Below, piece by piece: positions 45,493 through 57,117 of a stretch of DNA of 64,000 bases (position 1 is the stretch's first letter; each line of letters opens with the position of its first letter). Under the pieces are notes generated by a model. It made no database searches. It saw nothing but the letters and a program-made list of their open reading frames with translations, and was not told the origin of the DNA. The position numbers and the translations under genes were made by a program. Source of the stretch: Metarhizium brunneum (taxonomy: Eukaryota; Ascomycota; Sordariomycetes; Hypocreales; Clavicipitaceae); NCBI RefSeq assembly GCF_013426205.1, contig NC_089422.1:2294001-2358000 (forward strand), read 5' to 3'.

Positions 45493-48373
45493 CTAGGTAT
45501 ACACGCTCTCCGTCCAAGCATTCACCTGTAACCCCCTCTCCGCCATCTCTGCATCTTGCAAAAACATCATTGGCATAGACACCAAATGACCCCTGACCTG
45601 GGATAACTTTTGGCGTGCCTCCTCCGCAGGCATGAATTGATCATAGATGTGGCCCTGTTTAACACCTTTGGGAGGAAGGTAGCGGTCGTAGTCGTCGAAT
45701 GTTTTGACTGTGAGTGGTTAGTAGCAGCTCCTAGAAACATGAAAGAGCCTACAGTGCTGTGGGCGGTTTTTGCAAAGAACATACTGTGGTCATCAGGGTC
45801 TGCGTGGAATACGTTGCGGAATATCTTTGTATTTTTCTGTGCTTGTCCCATCCAGGTATCCCAAAGTTGGTCGGCGAGTGGATCTGCCACGAAATTCCAC
45901 GATTCATCATTATCATAGATATCATTTTCGGGATTAACGGTAGGGGGTTGGGCGTTAATATCGTCCTTAGCGTCGAGATCTTGTGGTGGCAGCAAGCCGA
46001 GATGTTCCCGCCAGAGATATCTCCGTAGAGTGGCTGCGTGGTAGCCGGCTTCATATGGTTTACCATCCATAGTGGTTTGTATCTTGCGTGTATCTTCCAT
46101 CACGATACTGAGTTCACTGTCGTGGTCGCCGAGCTGACTTCTGTCATTCAGGTTGCTAGATCCGCAAATAACGATACGGTCGTCTGCAATGAGCAGCTTC
46201 GAGTGAACGTAAAGCTCTTCTTGAATCCAGTTCTTGATCTCAGACTCTTCATCGTCGTGATTATCCCAAGGCTCGTCCTGTAGGGAAGACTCAGTCTTCA
46301 TGGCATGATGCGCAACACTTGCTGCTGAGATGACCTCCTCTTCTGGCTTCTCTTGCTCGAAAATCTTTCGAGCGCGCTGGGCATCCTCAGCTGCCTTTTG
46401 TTGCGAGCTGCTCGTGTTAGCCTTCCGCTTCTCCCTATCGTGCTTGTGTTTCGGGTTCAAATCATGAAATCTGCTGCCGCCTTCGCCCTCGTCTGAACTA
46501 CTATCCTCGTACCCGTGGACACCGCTGGCCATGATCTCCTCGGCTTCAGCACGCTGTACTTGCTGGTAACTGATGCCGGTTTTCTTTTCGGCCTCGCAAA
46601 TGGCATGCGTCTTGTTGAGACGGTCATAAGATCGCAGATTGAAGAAGAAAATATACTGTGTGGGATCAACACCCTCTTTCTTGATCTGGCCAAAGATGGA
46701 ATTCTCGCCACGACAAATGGACTTGTATTGATAGTCCATGATGGCTCGGGTTCCGGAAGCAGCGTTTTCTCGAAGATCACCAGCAAATCCGGGAATGGCA
46801 GGAATAATAACGATGATGCGGAATTTGCGACCGTCCTTAGCTGCACGGACTACGGCATCTACCATGGCTCGTCCGATGGTATTGTGGATAGGTGACTGCT
46901 GGTCACCGGTGGCGGTGATGAAAAACTGATTCTCGATATACACATAGTGTTCAGCTTTGCGAATTACCTCGCAGTAGGCATTTTGGATGGAATGATCCTT
47001 CAAGATTCCGCTGGACCAGTCCGCACTGGATCGCACAAGTTGCGCACGAACAGTTCCTCTGTTATCAAGATTCTTGGTGCTTAAAGGCGAGATTGGGTGT
47101 TTGAGGTAGTCGCCAACAGGATGCTTAGGCCGCTGGACACCTACCAAGTCCTCATCCTCTCCCTCCCGGCCCTCCAGCATTATCCAATCGTAACGCGCGT
47201 CTCGCTTGTACTTGTCTCTCTTGATGAAGTTCCAGCGAAGAACAAAGTGTTCAGCAATGTCGTACACGCAAGGGCCAATAAGGGCCATGGAGACGTCGTG
47301 CCATGGCATACGACCATATTCGGCCTTGCTCAACTCGTTTTGTTCCCAGTCGGCGACCTTTTGGAAGTCCATGATGCGATTGTTATTGAAGTCCTGTCCA
47401 GGCCAGATTTCCTCCGAGACACCTTCTGGGTGCACATCAGACAGTGGGTGCTGGCGAGCGTCCCAGCGACCAAAGCACAGGTCCAGGCCGCCAATAAAGG
47501 CCATAGAGTAGTCGATAACGATGAATTTTTCGTGGTGAGCCCAGTACATGGTCATGTCGGCCGCATTCTCAAAGACATTGTGATCAGGGTGCCTCATAAC
47601 GCGAATATTGCCGTGACCTGGCGTTCCCTCTGGGCAAAGCGCATCCAGAGCATGTTTTGTATGGCGGGAATTGCATGTCAGCGCGGCCTCAACTTCTTTA
47701 TAGACGGCGACGTAAATTTTAACTCCAGCTTCGGCTCTTCTTTTAATAATTTGGTCTAGTCGGAAATCCTGCTTATGGTAAGGAGGTCGTCGCAGGAAGA
47801 GTTCTGGTGACAGCCACCAGTCGCAAATGTAAATCGACTCTTGGGCCTGCTCGAGGGCTACAGAGACAGCCCAAAAATAGTCGCAGCCGTCGACGTACCA
47901 CTTGATTAGGTTTCCGTCACGTTCAGGGAAGAAGGATTGAAATCTGTGTTGCTCGCAAATAGCAGAACGTTTCGCGTCGCATCGCTGCTCATGCTCTTCG
48001 TCATGGCGATGGTCCTTATTGAACTGACGTGACAAGTCAGAACCAAGACTACTTTAAAACAAGAAAGAAAAATCCGTAAAGGAGCTTTTCATGAACATAC
48101 CAAATTTCCAAATTTACCAATCTGATGTCTATTGAAAAACAAGTGTCAGCTGTTGGGCTATCTCGGCGTCCGAGGATAATCGCAGGTCTGTCGATGGCGG
48201 GGCCGGATGACGTACTTTTTGTGAATTAAGGCGACCTTTGCATCGTGAAGCTTGGACTCGCTGAATTTCTCCTTCAGGTCGTCCATAAACCCAGAGAAGC
48301 CGCTCTGGCTGCCTGAAGTTTCTTGCTTCTCCATGGCAGGCTTGCCGTCCTTGACGTCGTCGGTGCCGCCCAT
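45493..48373 (-). CDS. Phospholipase D, HKD type, without PX/PH domains
   Basis: Hydrolyses phosphatidylcholine-like lipids to phosphatidic acid, at membranes. Four exons: 48373-48216, 48128-48101 (28 nt), 48023-45785, 45707-45493; introns 87, 77 and 77 nt. Product 879 residues. HKD motif 1 is at H226 (HEKFIVID, then FIGGLDLCFGRWD) and motif 2 at H669 (HSKLLIADD, then CGSSNLNDRS). Between them lie the family block YIENQFFI and a charged, Ser-rich linker of about 90 residues. No PX or PH domain precedes the catalytic core. The last exon (KTFDDYDRYLPPKGVKQGH, ending WTESVYT) is in another frame and is lost if the final intron, with ACTAAC branch, is not removed; reading on gives a false tail ending at 45567. 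Confidence 0.94.
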
Positions 48374-49610
48374 TGTTGCAATGAAGCACCTGGAGCGTTG
48401 GTAGTGGGGAGCTGGCGCAAGCTGGCGCAGGCGGCACAAGCAAAGAGCAACCCGTTGACTCGGGATGGAAGAGTCAAGAGGTAGTCAAAGTTAAGGGGGT
48501 TTACCTCTTCGCGAAATAAGTTGAGATTGTTGTAACAAAATGCTATGGCAGAAGAAGTAAACGGAAGGGGTTATGAACACGAGGGGAGCAAAAAAGCCAA
48601 TTGCTCAAGTCTGGGAGGAGCGACCCAGCAACTGCACGGGTAGATAGACAGACTCTGGGAAGTGGGGTGTTCAAGTGCCCAGGCGAGTGTCACAGACTGA
48701 CCACGACGGCGGCTGGGAAAAGTGACGTCAATCCACGCCGATGCAAATCAAGTGGTTCATGCGCATAGGTGGTTCAAAAGGTGGTTAGCCTGCCTGTGAA
48801 CTTTATTTTCAACCATGAGGTGTGTGCTCGATGGCTCCCTCCATCGGGAGACGCGTGTCAACTGAACAGAAGCCAAGCGCCTTCAGCGGCGTTGAGCTTT
48901 GTCGGCCGCGTCGTTGCAGGACGTAATAATTGATTTCAGCCCACAACCCGTAGTTGTCTCGTCTGGAGCTGGTGTAAACTGATATTACTGCTCTGCAGCG
49001 CAGAGTTCAGGAGACATCTGGAAAACTCATGTTGGGTTAAGTTCGCAGTGCTCAGGCTACTCCGTCCTTCGTAAGTACTTGGTGGTAGCCCGTGGCCTCA
49101 GCTGTGATGCATCTTTTTGCCATCCAAAAACGGATGCGAGCTGGTGGGGCTCGACCGGGGTTCAGCACCGTGAGACAAGAATAGCATTCATGTTGGAGCA
49201 TTGGTATTCAGGGCAGTAGTCCAAGGTCAGCACACCATGAAGTGCAGCGTCAGCACAGGAGCAGCCTTTTTGGTTTGAGGTCTTGCTGATGCTGACGTCT
49301 GGTCCATGGTTCATGAATATTTCCAACCAGACGTTTTGTCCCTTGGAGGCCAGAGGGAGGGCCCCTCCCGCGCAACCTCCTCTCAATGCTTGACCCCTCG
49401 TTTGCCCCTGGCCCCCTTGCCCCATCTATTACCCCACCAAAAACCATCCGACCAACACGACGACACGACAGCTCTTCAGCGAGGACATCTCGACTTCCGT
49501 CGCTTGATCCTTGACCGCCTCGCAGCCCGAATACCGCCCTTTTTGTTTACTTTCCAATCGTTGCTTTTTGTCTCTTCTCAAGTCATTTCCGAACACACAA
49601 CAGCCTCATC
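48374..49610. other. Divergent promoter region, PLD and het-c-like gene
   Basis: About 1.2 kb between two divergent starts. The 200 bases before 49611 are strongly C/T-rich, with typical leader character. No gene is seen. Confidence 0.55.
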
Positions 49611-50407
49611 ATGTCTGCCCCTGTTATCCCCCCCGGTGGCACCATCGTTCAGACCTTTCGGCGGTCGTTTGTCGATGTTCCCATCGACGCTGAGAAGGGC
49701 AATGCAATCTCCACCACCGAGTTTCTCGATGCCGCCGAGTCGCTGACCACCATGTTCGGTATGATACTCGTTCATGGGAGAAGAAATGATGCATGGGAAA
49801 GCATAGCTGACTCGTCCAGATGTCATGGGCTCCGTTGCCTTTTCTCCCGTCAAGTCCGACATGCTCGGCAACGTCAAGGTACGAAATTCGTGCAGCCATG
49901 GCCAATCTGCCCAGAACCAAGTCTCATTGTCTATAGAAACTGCGTGAGCGCCAGCTCGCTGCCCCCGCCGAGTCTGAAAACATCCAGGATCTTTGCCGAA
50001 ACGAGCTCAAGACCAAGAAGCACACTGCCACCGAAGGTCTGCTCTGGCTTGTCCGGTACAGCTTTCCCCTTATGCCCGACCAAGAACTAGTCCAAAAGCT
50101 AATGAATACAAGTGGTCTTGAATTCACCTGCATCGCCCTCAGCTCCAATGTCGCCAAGCCCTCTGAGGAACTCGCTGATTCCTTCCGTGGTGCCTATGGT
50201 CAGACCCTGAAGCCTCACCACAGCTTTCTCGTCAAGCCTGTCTTCAGCGCTGCCATGAGCGCCTGCCCCTACCGCAAGGACTTTTACGCCAAGCTTGGCC
50301 AGGATTCCGGCAAAGTTCAGGATGATCTGCGTGTTTACTTGGCTGCGTTGGAGAAGGTTGTTGGTATTCTGAAGGGTTTCTTGGACAGCAAGGATGCCAA
50401 GTGGTAG
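49611..50407 (+). CDS. het-c: Glycolipid transfer protein, HET-C2 type
   Basis: Small cytosolic all-helical protein that moves glycosphingolipids between membranes; the Podospora homologue HET-C2 is also an incompatibility factor. Four exons: 49611-49758, 49820-49878, 49937-50055, 50113-50407; introns of 61, 58 and 57 nt, at least two with GCTRAY branch points. Product 206 residues, the family's usual length. Headgroup-recognition residues expected for GLTP are visible: D63, N67 and K70 with the family's 4/3 spacing (SDMLGNVKK), W106 (LLWLVRG) and H145 (LKPHHSFLV). Start and end (MSAPVIPPGG, SKDAKW) match HET-C2-type proteins. It is convergent with nothing; the FAD monooxygenase follows on the same strand 1.4 kb away. 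Confidence 0.95.
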
Positions 50408-51815
50408 GTTTGGCTGAGAAGCGACACTAAATGATGACTGTGGCTATTTTCTGTTGCATTCGAACGATATACGAAATTTATAAACGCATTACGGTGTACG
50501 GACTTCGTCTTGGTAGTTTTTTTTAACGGGCCATGGCTGGGGGAGCACATATCATCTTCAGACCTGCCATTTTGTAGCTGAGCGAGATGCAGCTATATCT
50601 ATCACTATAAGACCAGTCTTCCTGCTGTATCCGAGGTGCCTCATGAATCATGGTGCTTTAAGAAACTTTCCAGGTGATCAGAAAATGCATTGCCGGCTGT
50701 TCCAGCAATCCAGGGGTAACTGCACAGTCGGTTTTATCATTGTCGGCCCCATGATATACAGTGCAGTCAGATATATCCAAGGCTTCCGCACGCATCTGAT
50801 ACTTCATTTTGATCTCATGAAACATTTCAATCATTCATACAGGTGCAGCTAGTCCGTGTGCCATTTGTTCAGCAGCTTACCGTGGTCTACAGATATCAGT
50901 ATGGCACGTTCTAGCTCTGGGTCAGTACACTGAAACCTTGAAATTAAAAGAAAGAAGAACCGCTTGCATGATGAATGACCCGGCTCTCTTCTAGTATTAA
51001 AAAAGCCCAAGAGGGCGAATATCGTGTCGAAAACGTCTTGAGTATCATGATTGACGGGGAGAATATCCATACCGCGATATATTAGTGTTGTATAGCCTAC
51101 GGAGTATGGCTTGAAGTAATTAATGACCCGCGAAATTTATATGATGAAAAGGGTAAGTAGTATGTGGTGTCGTCTACTGGCAGGGAAATGCATGACTATT
51201 GCATTGATGACGCATAACCCGACGCAAAAACTTCCTCTTTCGTCCAGGGCCTGACTTTGAACAGGTCAGCCGTGGCACGAAATGAGCGGTGGCGCACTGG
51301 CGCAGAGGCTGAAGCGTGAAGCGTCCATGTACTTTATGCACATACGGAGTACAGCTTGTTGTCTCGAAGCGCCATGCCGGTTTCGTGCACCAATCAGATG
51401 TATGTGAATCCGACGAAAAGACTGGTCTGGCTTGAGACTGGCAAGAGCCGGACGTAAGCATGACCCAAACGACATGCCGACTCTACTCCGTATCGGTTCG
51501 TCGCATTCGTCGCAATGACGATCCTTGTTGGCAGGAGGGGGCTGTTATATGACATACATCTTCACGATTGCGGTGCCGCGTGTAGAAAAACGTCACTGAG
51601 TTTGTCGACTTGGAGCGAGGGCGTCCTGACTGACGACAACTATATATATTCCGTCCGGCCCGCAAGATAGGATTCTAGAGAACGAAACGATCCTTTGCAG
51701 TTGTCATCGTCAGACCATCCGTACCATCTCCCCTCCCGCCCCTGCGGTTAGACAACACGACCTTCAAGTTTACACATACGCAAGCTCGTCAAGATTAAAA
51801 TAGCAAGTCGTACCG
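50408..51815. other. Intergenic region with three TACGGAGTA copies
   Basis: About 1.4 kb without a gene. Exact copies of TACGGAGTA/TACTCCGTA occur at 51098-51106, 51343-51351 and 51484-51492, the densest group in the window, 325-720 bp before the monooxygenase start. The last 130 bases before 51816 are C/T-rich leader. Confidence 0.6.
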
Positions 51816-53275
51816 ATGTCGAAGCCATTCCACATCGTCATCGTGGGTGCCGGCCCAGCAGGCCTATCCACTGCCCTGGCACTCGCCAAACAGCCGCCCG
51901 TCTCATCATCGCCCTTACACATCACCGTCCTCGAGCTCCGGGATGGCGTTCAAACACTCGGTGGTGCCGTCAATCTTACGCCCCTTGCCCTTCGGTATCT
52001 AGACTGGCTCGGCGCCGGGGGCAAGCTTCGGCCCCAGGCCTCGACCGTCTCGGCCATTGAACTTGTCGCCCACAGGACAGGAGGCTTGCTAGGGCGTCTA
52101 TGGCCAGACGTTGATGCCATCAGAGCCCAGAGACAACTCCTCGTCGAGGCCCTCAGAGATGCCATCTACGAGCTATCGACGGGGAATCAAGACCCCAAGG
52201 TAGACATCATATACGACGCCAAGATCAACGAAATGAGGGAATTCGGCTCCATGGATAACGGCGGCCTCGAAATCACCTATGTCAAGACGGGCGCCTCCCC
52301 CGGCAAACACACCCTGGAGGCAGATGTCATCATAGGCTGCGACGGAATCCACTCCCAGGTGCGCAACGCCCTCGTCGAGCCGAGCCGCAAAAAGACCTAC
52401 TCTGGGAAATGCACCACCTACGGCTACGCGGACCTGCGCAAGAACGGCGCCAACCCGTCCGAGCTCGTGAAGTCGTGGGTTCGCGCCGACGGATGCCCCC
52501 TCATCACGGACACGACCCTCGTAACAAAGGGCAACGAGGCGCTCCTGCTGACGTATTACGAGCCGTCCCACGAGAAGCTGTATCTTGCATTTGTGAATCC
52601 CATGACGGAAAAGGAGGACGCGAGAGAGGGCTGGTCTGTTCACGGCGCCGACAAGGAAGGCATCAAGACGAGTATACGGGGCACGTTTCAGGGCGGCGCG
52701 CTCAAGTGTCTCGGCGAGATTATCGACCTGTGCGAGGAGTGGTTCTTTTTCCCAGTCTATATGCTCCCGCAAGAAGGGGATTGGTGCAAGGGGAGGGCGA
52801 TCGTCATTGGAGACGCTGCACATGCTGTAAGTCGTCACTTTGGCCGTCAGAGCAAGTCACTTATATGTTTATTTATTTTCATGCTTCTCACAAGTGTGAG
52901 GGACCAACACGGCGTCTCCCACTGACCATCACCATTCATTGTTCATATAATACCCAGTGGCCTAACAGGTTCCAGATGCCGCCCCAAGGCGAAGCAACGG
53001 GCGTCGCCATCGAAGACGGCGTTCTATTGGCCCGCGTGCTGAGTCGGCGAGCAACGAGAGATATTCCCACGCTGTTTAGGGATTACGAGACTCTTCGGCG
53101 ACCAGATATTCAAGAGACGTACAAGGAGACTATGGCGAGATGGAACGCCCCTGTCCCCAAGGCCTGGATGAGTGGTTTCATTATGGATTGGATGACGTGG
53201 GGATACCTGAAGCTCATGGGTATGAAGAAGGATTATTTTGGTCGTGATGTGAGGAACATGGAGCTGCCTGCGTAA
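51816..53275 (+). CDS. FAD-dependent monooxygenase (salicylate hydroxylase-like)
   Basis: Group A flavoprotein hydroxylase, NAD(P)H-dependent, substrate unknown. Two exons, 51816-52826 and 52976-53275, with a 149-nt intron (GTAAGT donor, CCTAAC branch close to the TTCCAG acceptor); splicing restores GDAAHAMPPQGEATGVAIED. Product 436 residues. The Rossmann motif is G11-A-G-P-A-G16, the DG-type motif is GCDGIHSQVR, and the second FAD motif is GDAAHA (D333). There is no signal peptide or membrane segment. Unspliced, the frame runs on past the donor and stops at 52925 with a false tail. Its stop is 274 bp from that of the convergent alpha/beta hydrolase. Such enzymes are common in secondary metabolism and aromatic catabolism; a role with the nearby ErdS is only a possibility. 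Confidence 0.92.
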
Positions 53276-53549
53276 ATGCTACCATTTTTTTGTTATTTTC
53301 CTGCATGAGTAACTAATTCATCAGCACCTTTTTTATTTTCCTCCATGGTATCCCAGTATACTAAATAAAGGCGCCGACGAAATTCCCCCGGACTTGATTC
53401 CTATTGCAATGCAACGCCGAATCCGTTACTGGTGGCCCGTCATGATCATATCTTGCGTGTTATTCATTATATTTACAGTATACAATGCTCTATATCGCAC
53501 CATGTTGATACCATATACGCCCGGTGCAACACTGTGCCCAACTCTCCAG

Positions 53550-54821
53550 CTACCGCACTGACCTTGATCTAATCGACAAATGTCTAGGCCGTCTAAATCG
53601 CGGTCGTCTAGTCCGCATCGAACTTGTAGACTCTTTATCTGTCTCGTAATCTCGACCCAGCCAACGGGCAATACTCTCCGTTGCCTTGGCATATTCAACA
53701 AAGACGCTTTCCTTTGGGGCCATTGGCGGAGGTTTATCCCAAGCATGTCCCTCTCCTTCCACAATGCGAAGTGTAAACGGCATATCATGCTGGTCCAGTC
53801 GCTCTGCGAATCGAATACCCTCGGCTAATAGCATGTCGTACTCACACAATATCATATGAAAATGAGGCAACTTCTTCACAAGATCATCTGACATAAGACC
53901 CGGAGACATTCTAGGATCCGTCCACTTCTCTCGCGGAATTGGTGGAAAGAAATAGGAGGCGTCTATAAGATCCGTCATTCCGGGGGACAGGGTGCGTTCT
54001 GGCCGATTGCATGTCTGCCGCTTCCCAGGGCGAGTAATTGTGACATCAAGTGTGGGATAGAAGAGAACGAGGCCGAGGATGGACGGGGGTGGGCTTGGAA
54101 ACTGATAATTCCATGGAGACGGGTCTTGCAAGACGATCCAACTGGTGAGGGCATTGGTTGCTCCTGCGGAGAATCCAGACAAGATGATGCGGTCCGGGTC
54201 GATGCCAAACTCGGACGCCCTAGAGGCAATTTGTAGGACGGCATCCACGCAGTCTTCCATTGGGGTTGGGAAAGGGTAGCTGGGGGCGAGCCGGTAGTTG
54301 ACGGTGAAGACCACGGCATCAACATCACACACGACTGCACCGGCCCATCTTGCATCGTCGGTGCCTTGGCCAAGAATCCATCCACCACCGTGCAAGTTGA
54401 TGACGGCGGCACGTGGCCCGACAGAGATCCTTGGGGGATTCCACACCTCTACCTTGATCTTCTTCCGACCCTTCCATTGGGACAAGGTTGAATCAAGCCA
54501 GATTTCTCGTGAATGATATGGCGCGGGCGGATCTGAACGGTTGTGAATGCTGAAACCCAGGCTCGCAGCGTAGCGCACTGTTTGGGCCTTGGCTTGCAGG
54601 TACCATCGTGAACTAGCCTCGAGAGGGTTTTCGTAGTCTGGGCCAATGTCCGAAACTGCCGGGCTTGGTGCCCTCGTCGAGATAGTTGATGTGTTGGTGA
54701 GTGTGGCTGGCGCTGAAGTTGTCCCCGTATAGGTCACGGTACGTTTCAGTGCGTCCACGCGTGTCTGAAGCTGCTGGCCGGGCACTTGTAGCAGTGCGTT
54801 TTCGAGTTGGGAATGGTCCAT
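53550..54821 (-). CDS. Alpha/beta hydrolase, HSL family; candidate ErdH
   Basis: Serine esterase of 423 residues with the hormone-sensitive-lipase type oxyanion motif HGGGW (144-148), nucleophile elbow GFSAG (S218), acid D329 (CEYDMLL) and H359 (EGEGHAWDK): a complete catalytic triad. A 90-residue Ser/Thr-rich N-terminal extension and a basic Arg-rich tail flank the core. The first in-frame ATG is at 54821; the open frame starts slightly earlier at a TTG. It is divergent from erdS with 2.3 kb between starts. Known fungal erdS genes often have a nearby alpha/beta hydrolase, ErdH, that removes aspartate from ergosteryl-aspartate; the location and fold here make this a good ErdH candidate. A general lipase/esterase role is the alternative. 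Confidence 0.88.
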   Translation of the reverse strand: MDHSQLENALLQVPGQQLQTRVDALKRTVTYTGTTSAPATLTNTSTISTRAPSPAVSDIGPDYENPLEASSRWYLQAKAQTVRYAASLGFSIHNRSDPPAPYHSREIWLDSTLSQWKGRKKIKVEVWNPPRISVGPRAAVINLHGGGWILGQGTDDARWAGAVVCDVDAVVFTVNYRLAPSYPFPTPMEDCVDAVLQIASRASEFGIDPDRIILSGFSAGATNALTSWIVLQDPSPWNYQFPSPPPSILGLVLFYPTLDVTITRPGKRQTCNRPERTLSPGMTDLIDASYFFPPIPREKWTDPRMSPGLMSDDLVKKLPHFHMILCEYDMLLAEGIRFAERLDQHDMPFTLRIVEGEGHAWDKPPPMAPKESVFVEYAKATESIARWLGRDYETDKESTSSMRTRRPRFRRPRHLSIRSRSVR

Positions 54822-57117
54822 TTGGTCCAATCCGGAGCTTGCTGGAAGGCTCGGAAGCAGACTTGCAATTCGTGTGTGGGGGAAGGCGACTTTGACAGGC
54901 TATCACAATTCCACCCGAATCGCTCAGCCATGCAGCGACCGACCGACGGGCAAGCAAACGCCAACCGATACTGGTTCTCCTGCTGGACGTGGGAAGAATA
55001 ACGGAATGGGTAAGTTCAGTGACACAACTAGATGAACCATGGTTTGGGGGTCAATGGCAACTATTTGTTCAGTCTAGAGACCGGATTCGGAACGGGGCTT
55101 TGCGTCTTCGCCAGTGCTCAGAGGTGACGACGACGCGCAATCGCTGCGAACATTCTTAGTAAGAGCATCGGGACGGGTCCTGGCAGACGTAGAGGAACAG
55201 CAGGGGACGATAGTTACTTACTTGAACAAGCGCCGCTTTCCGGAGGCACAATACGTCGGGTACAGTAGTAGGAAGACCCCGCCAACCGTCTACAGAGCGC
55301 TGGTCTTGCCTCCAATTCAAGTGTCGTTTCGAACCTGCGCAGCGAGTTCGCTGCTTCCCTGTTCTCTCAACCAACATGCCAGGGGCGTAGTTACATTGTA
55401 CTACATAGTAATGACGCTGCCGGCAGGTCCGAACATCGACTTGCCCTTGCGCTCCAGTCTCGCCAGTTTAGTGGTCGGCCAGGCCCCCACCATATTCCGT
55501 TGCACCTTCCAATCACTCACGATATTGACGTCAGAAAGGTGCCCCTCCACCAGGACTTGTTATCGGGTTTCCGATTAGAGCCAGGTGCGATTGGCAGATG
55601 GGCAAGTCCGACGGGAATGAGAGTGCTTGCTTTACTCTGACTTGGAAAATGGAATCGCAAACAAACTTTCTGGAGACATTGCTGCCGCAGTGTCTTTTCG
55701 GGTCCCTTTTTCCAGCTTATCAACCATTAGCGGAATTGGGCGCCAGACAAGTTATCATTTGATATGCTAGCGCAGTACTCCGTACCACGTCCCGCCAGAT
55801 CCAACCAACTTTGCTTAAAAATCGAGTGTCCACCCTATCACGAGAGGCGCCATGTGCGCATCCTGAATGGCCCCTCAGCTTCCATCATGTTCTGAACAGA
55901 CTTTGGCTACCCCACCAGGGCTTCAGAGGCGATGGTCCAACCGTCCAACCGTCCAACCGCGGGCCTAGGCATACGGGAGTTTGACAAAGCCCGAACAAGG
56001 CCAGCGGGCGACGGTATCGCTGGTCCTCGCTCCTCCTTTTGCAATGGGCATACAGGGTAGAGACTCAGGTGGCGCCCCCCATCGGTGTAGACCGATCAGC
56101 ATGACGCCTGTGGTTTGTCGTGGTGTGTCGTGGTTAGTCATGGCTGAGAATCTGGCCCTTCTAACCCTTCTCTGCTCGCAGGCAATTACCTTGGTCTTCT
56201 GTCATCAGGTACCCCTGGATTACCCATCACAGAGAGCTAGGAGAGCGCCGAGCATAATCAGTTATTAACCAGGTACGGAGCAGTTGGTTGGCCACTTAGC
56301 AGCCCCATCGGGGAGTCTCCTCATGCCGAAGTGCGCACGGGGGGAGCGGTTGGCAGCCCAAGACCGGGAGGGTATGACAGCAAAAGGACGGAATCGACGG
56401 CTTCTTCCCACAGACTTTGACGGAGAACAATCCGATCCTTACCTATTTGATTGATGGGCGCCAGCCCTACAGGAGGGCTCTGGAACAAGATAAGAGGCGC
56501 AGCAGCTGCTCTTCCCCTTTTCCCATCTTTTCCCGAGCTTCACGAATTCATTATTCTTGTTCCGTGACAGGCACTTTGTCTCATATCATCGACCAAGCCC
56601 ACTGCTCTGGCTACGTCGGGCCCTTGCACTGTCGCCCAGCTCACCAATCACTCGCCAACCTGCGCCATCATTTGTCTGGCACTCCCGCTGGCTGCAGACG
56701 GCAAATTTCAGTTGCATTGGACCAACGCAGTGCCGCGAGAAACAATCTCAAGGCGATTCATCAAAAGGGCCAAGTATTGTCTGCTCGATCCGTTGACGAA
56801 AAGGCTCGGCTCAACCGGAAGCTACGTGCGCTAGCCATTGAGCCTTGAGCCCACCCCTGTCGGCAGCATCTCATCTGGGCCGCATAGCGCACCGTGCGTC
56901 GTGGACGTCATCCAGACCCCTGCCGAGGACATCTGGATTCTGCAGTGTGACGTGCAGGGCCAGCCAGGGCCAGACTCCGGAACTTGTGGTCCGCCACTGT
57001 CTTAAAGACGTCAAGAGTCAAGACTTTCGCAAGCAGGCTCGACACAGCTCGCGATCAAGACGGCAGAAGGAATTCCTCGACCCGACTTCATAGATTGAGA
57101 ACATCCGCCTGGCCATC
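54822..57117. promoter_or_regulatory. Divergent intergenic region between the hydrolase and erdS
   Basis: About 2.3 kb without a supported gene, so the two genes may share control elements. It holds one TACTCCGTA (55776-55784), a near copy at 56274, and three tandem GTCCAACC units (55935-55958). Open frames here lack known domains. Confidence 0.5.
55935..55958. repeat. Three tandem GTCCAACC units
   Basis: Three perfect 8-bp copies at 55935, 55943 and 55951 in the hydrolase/erdS intergenic region. Confidence 0.8.
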
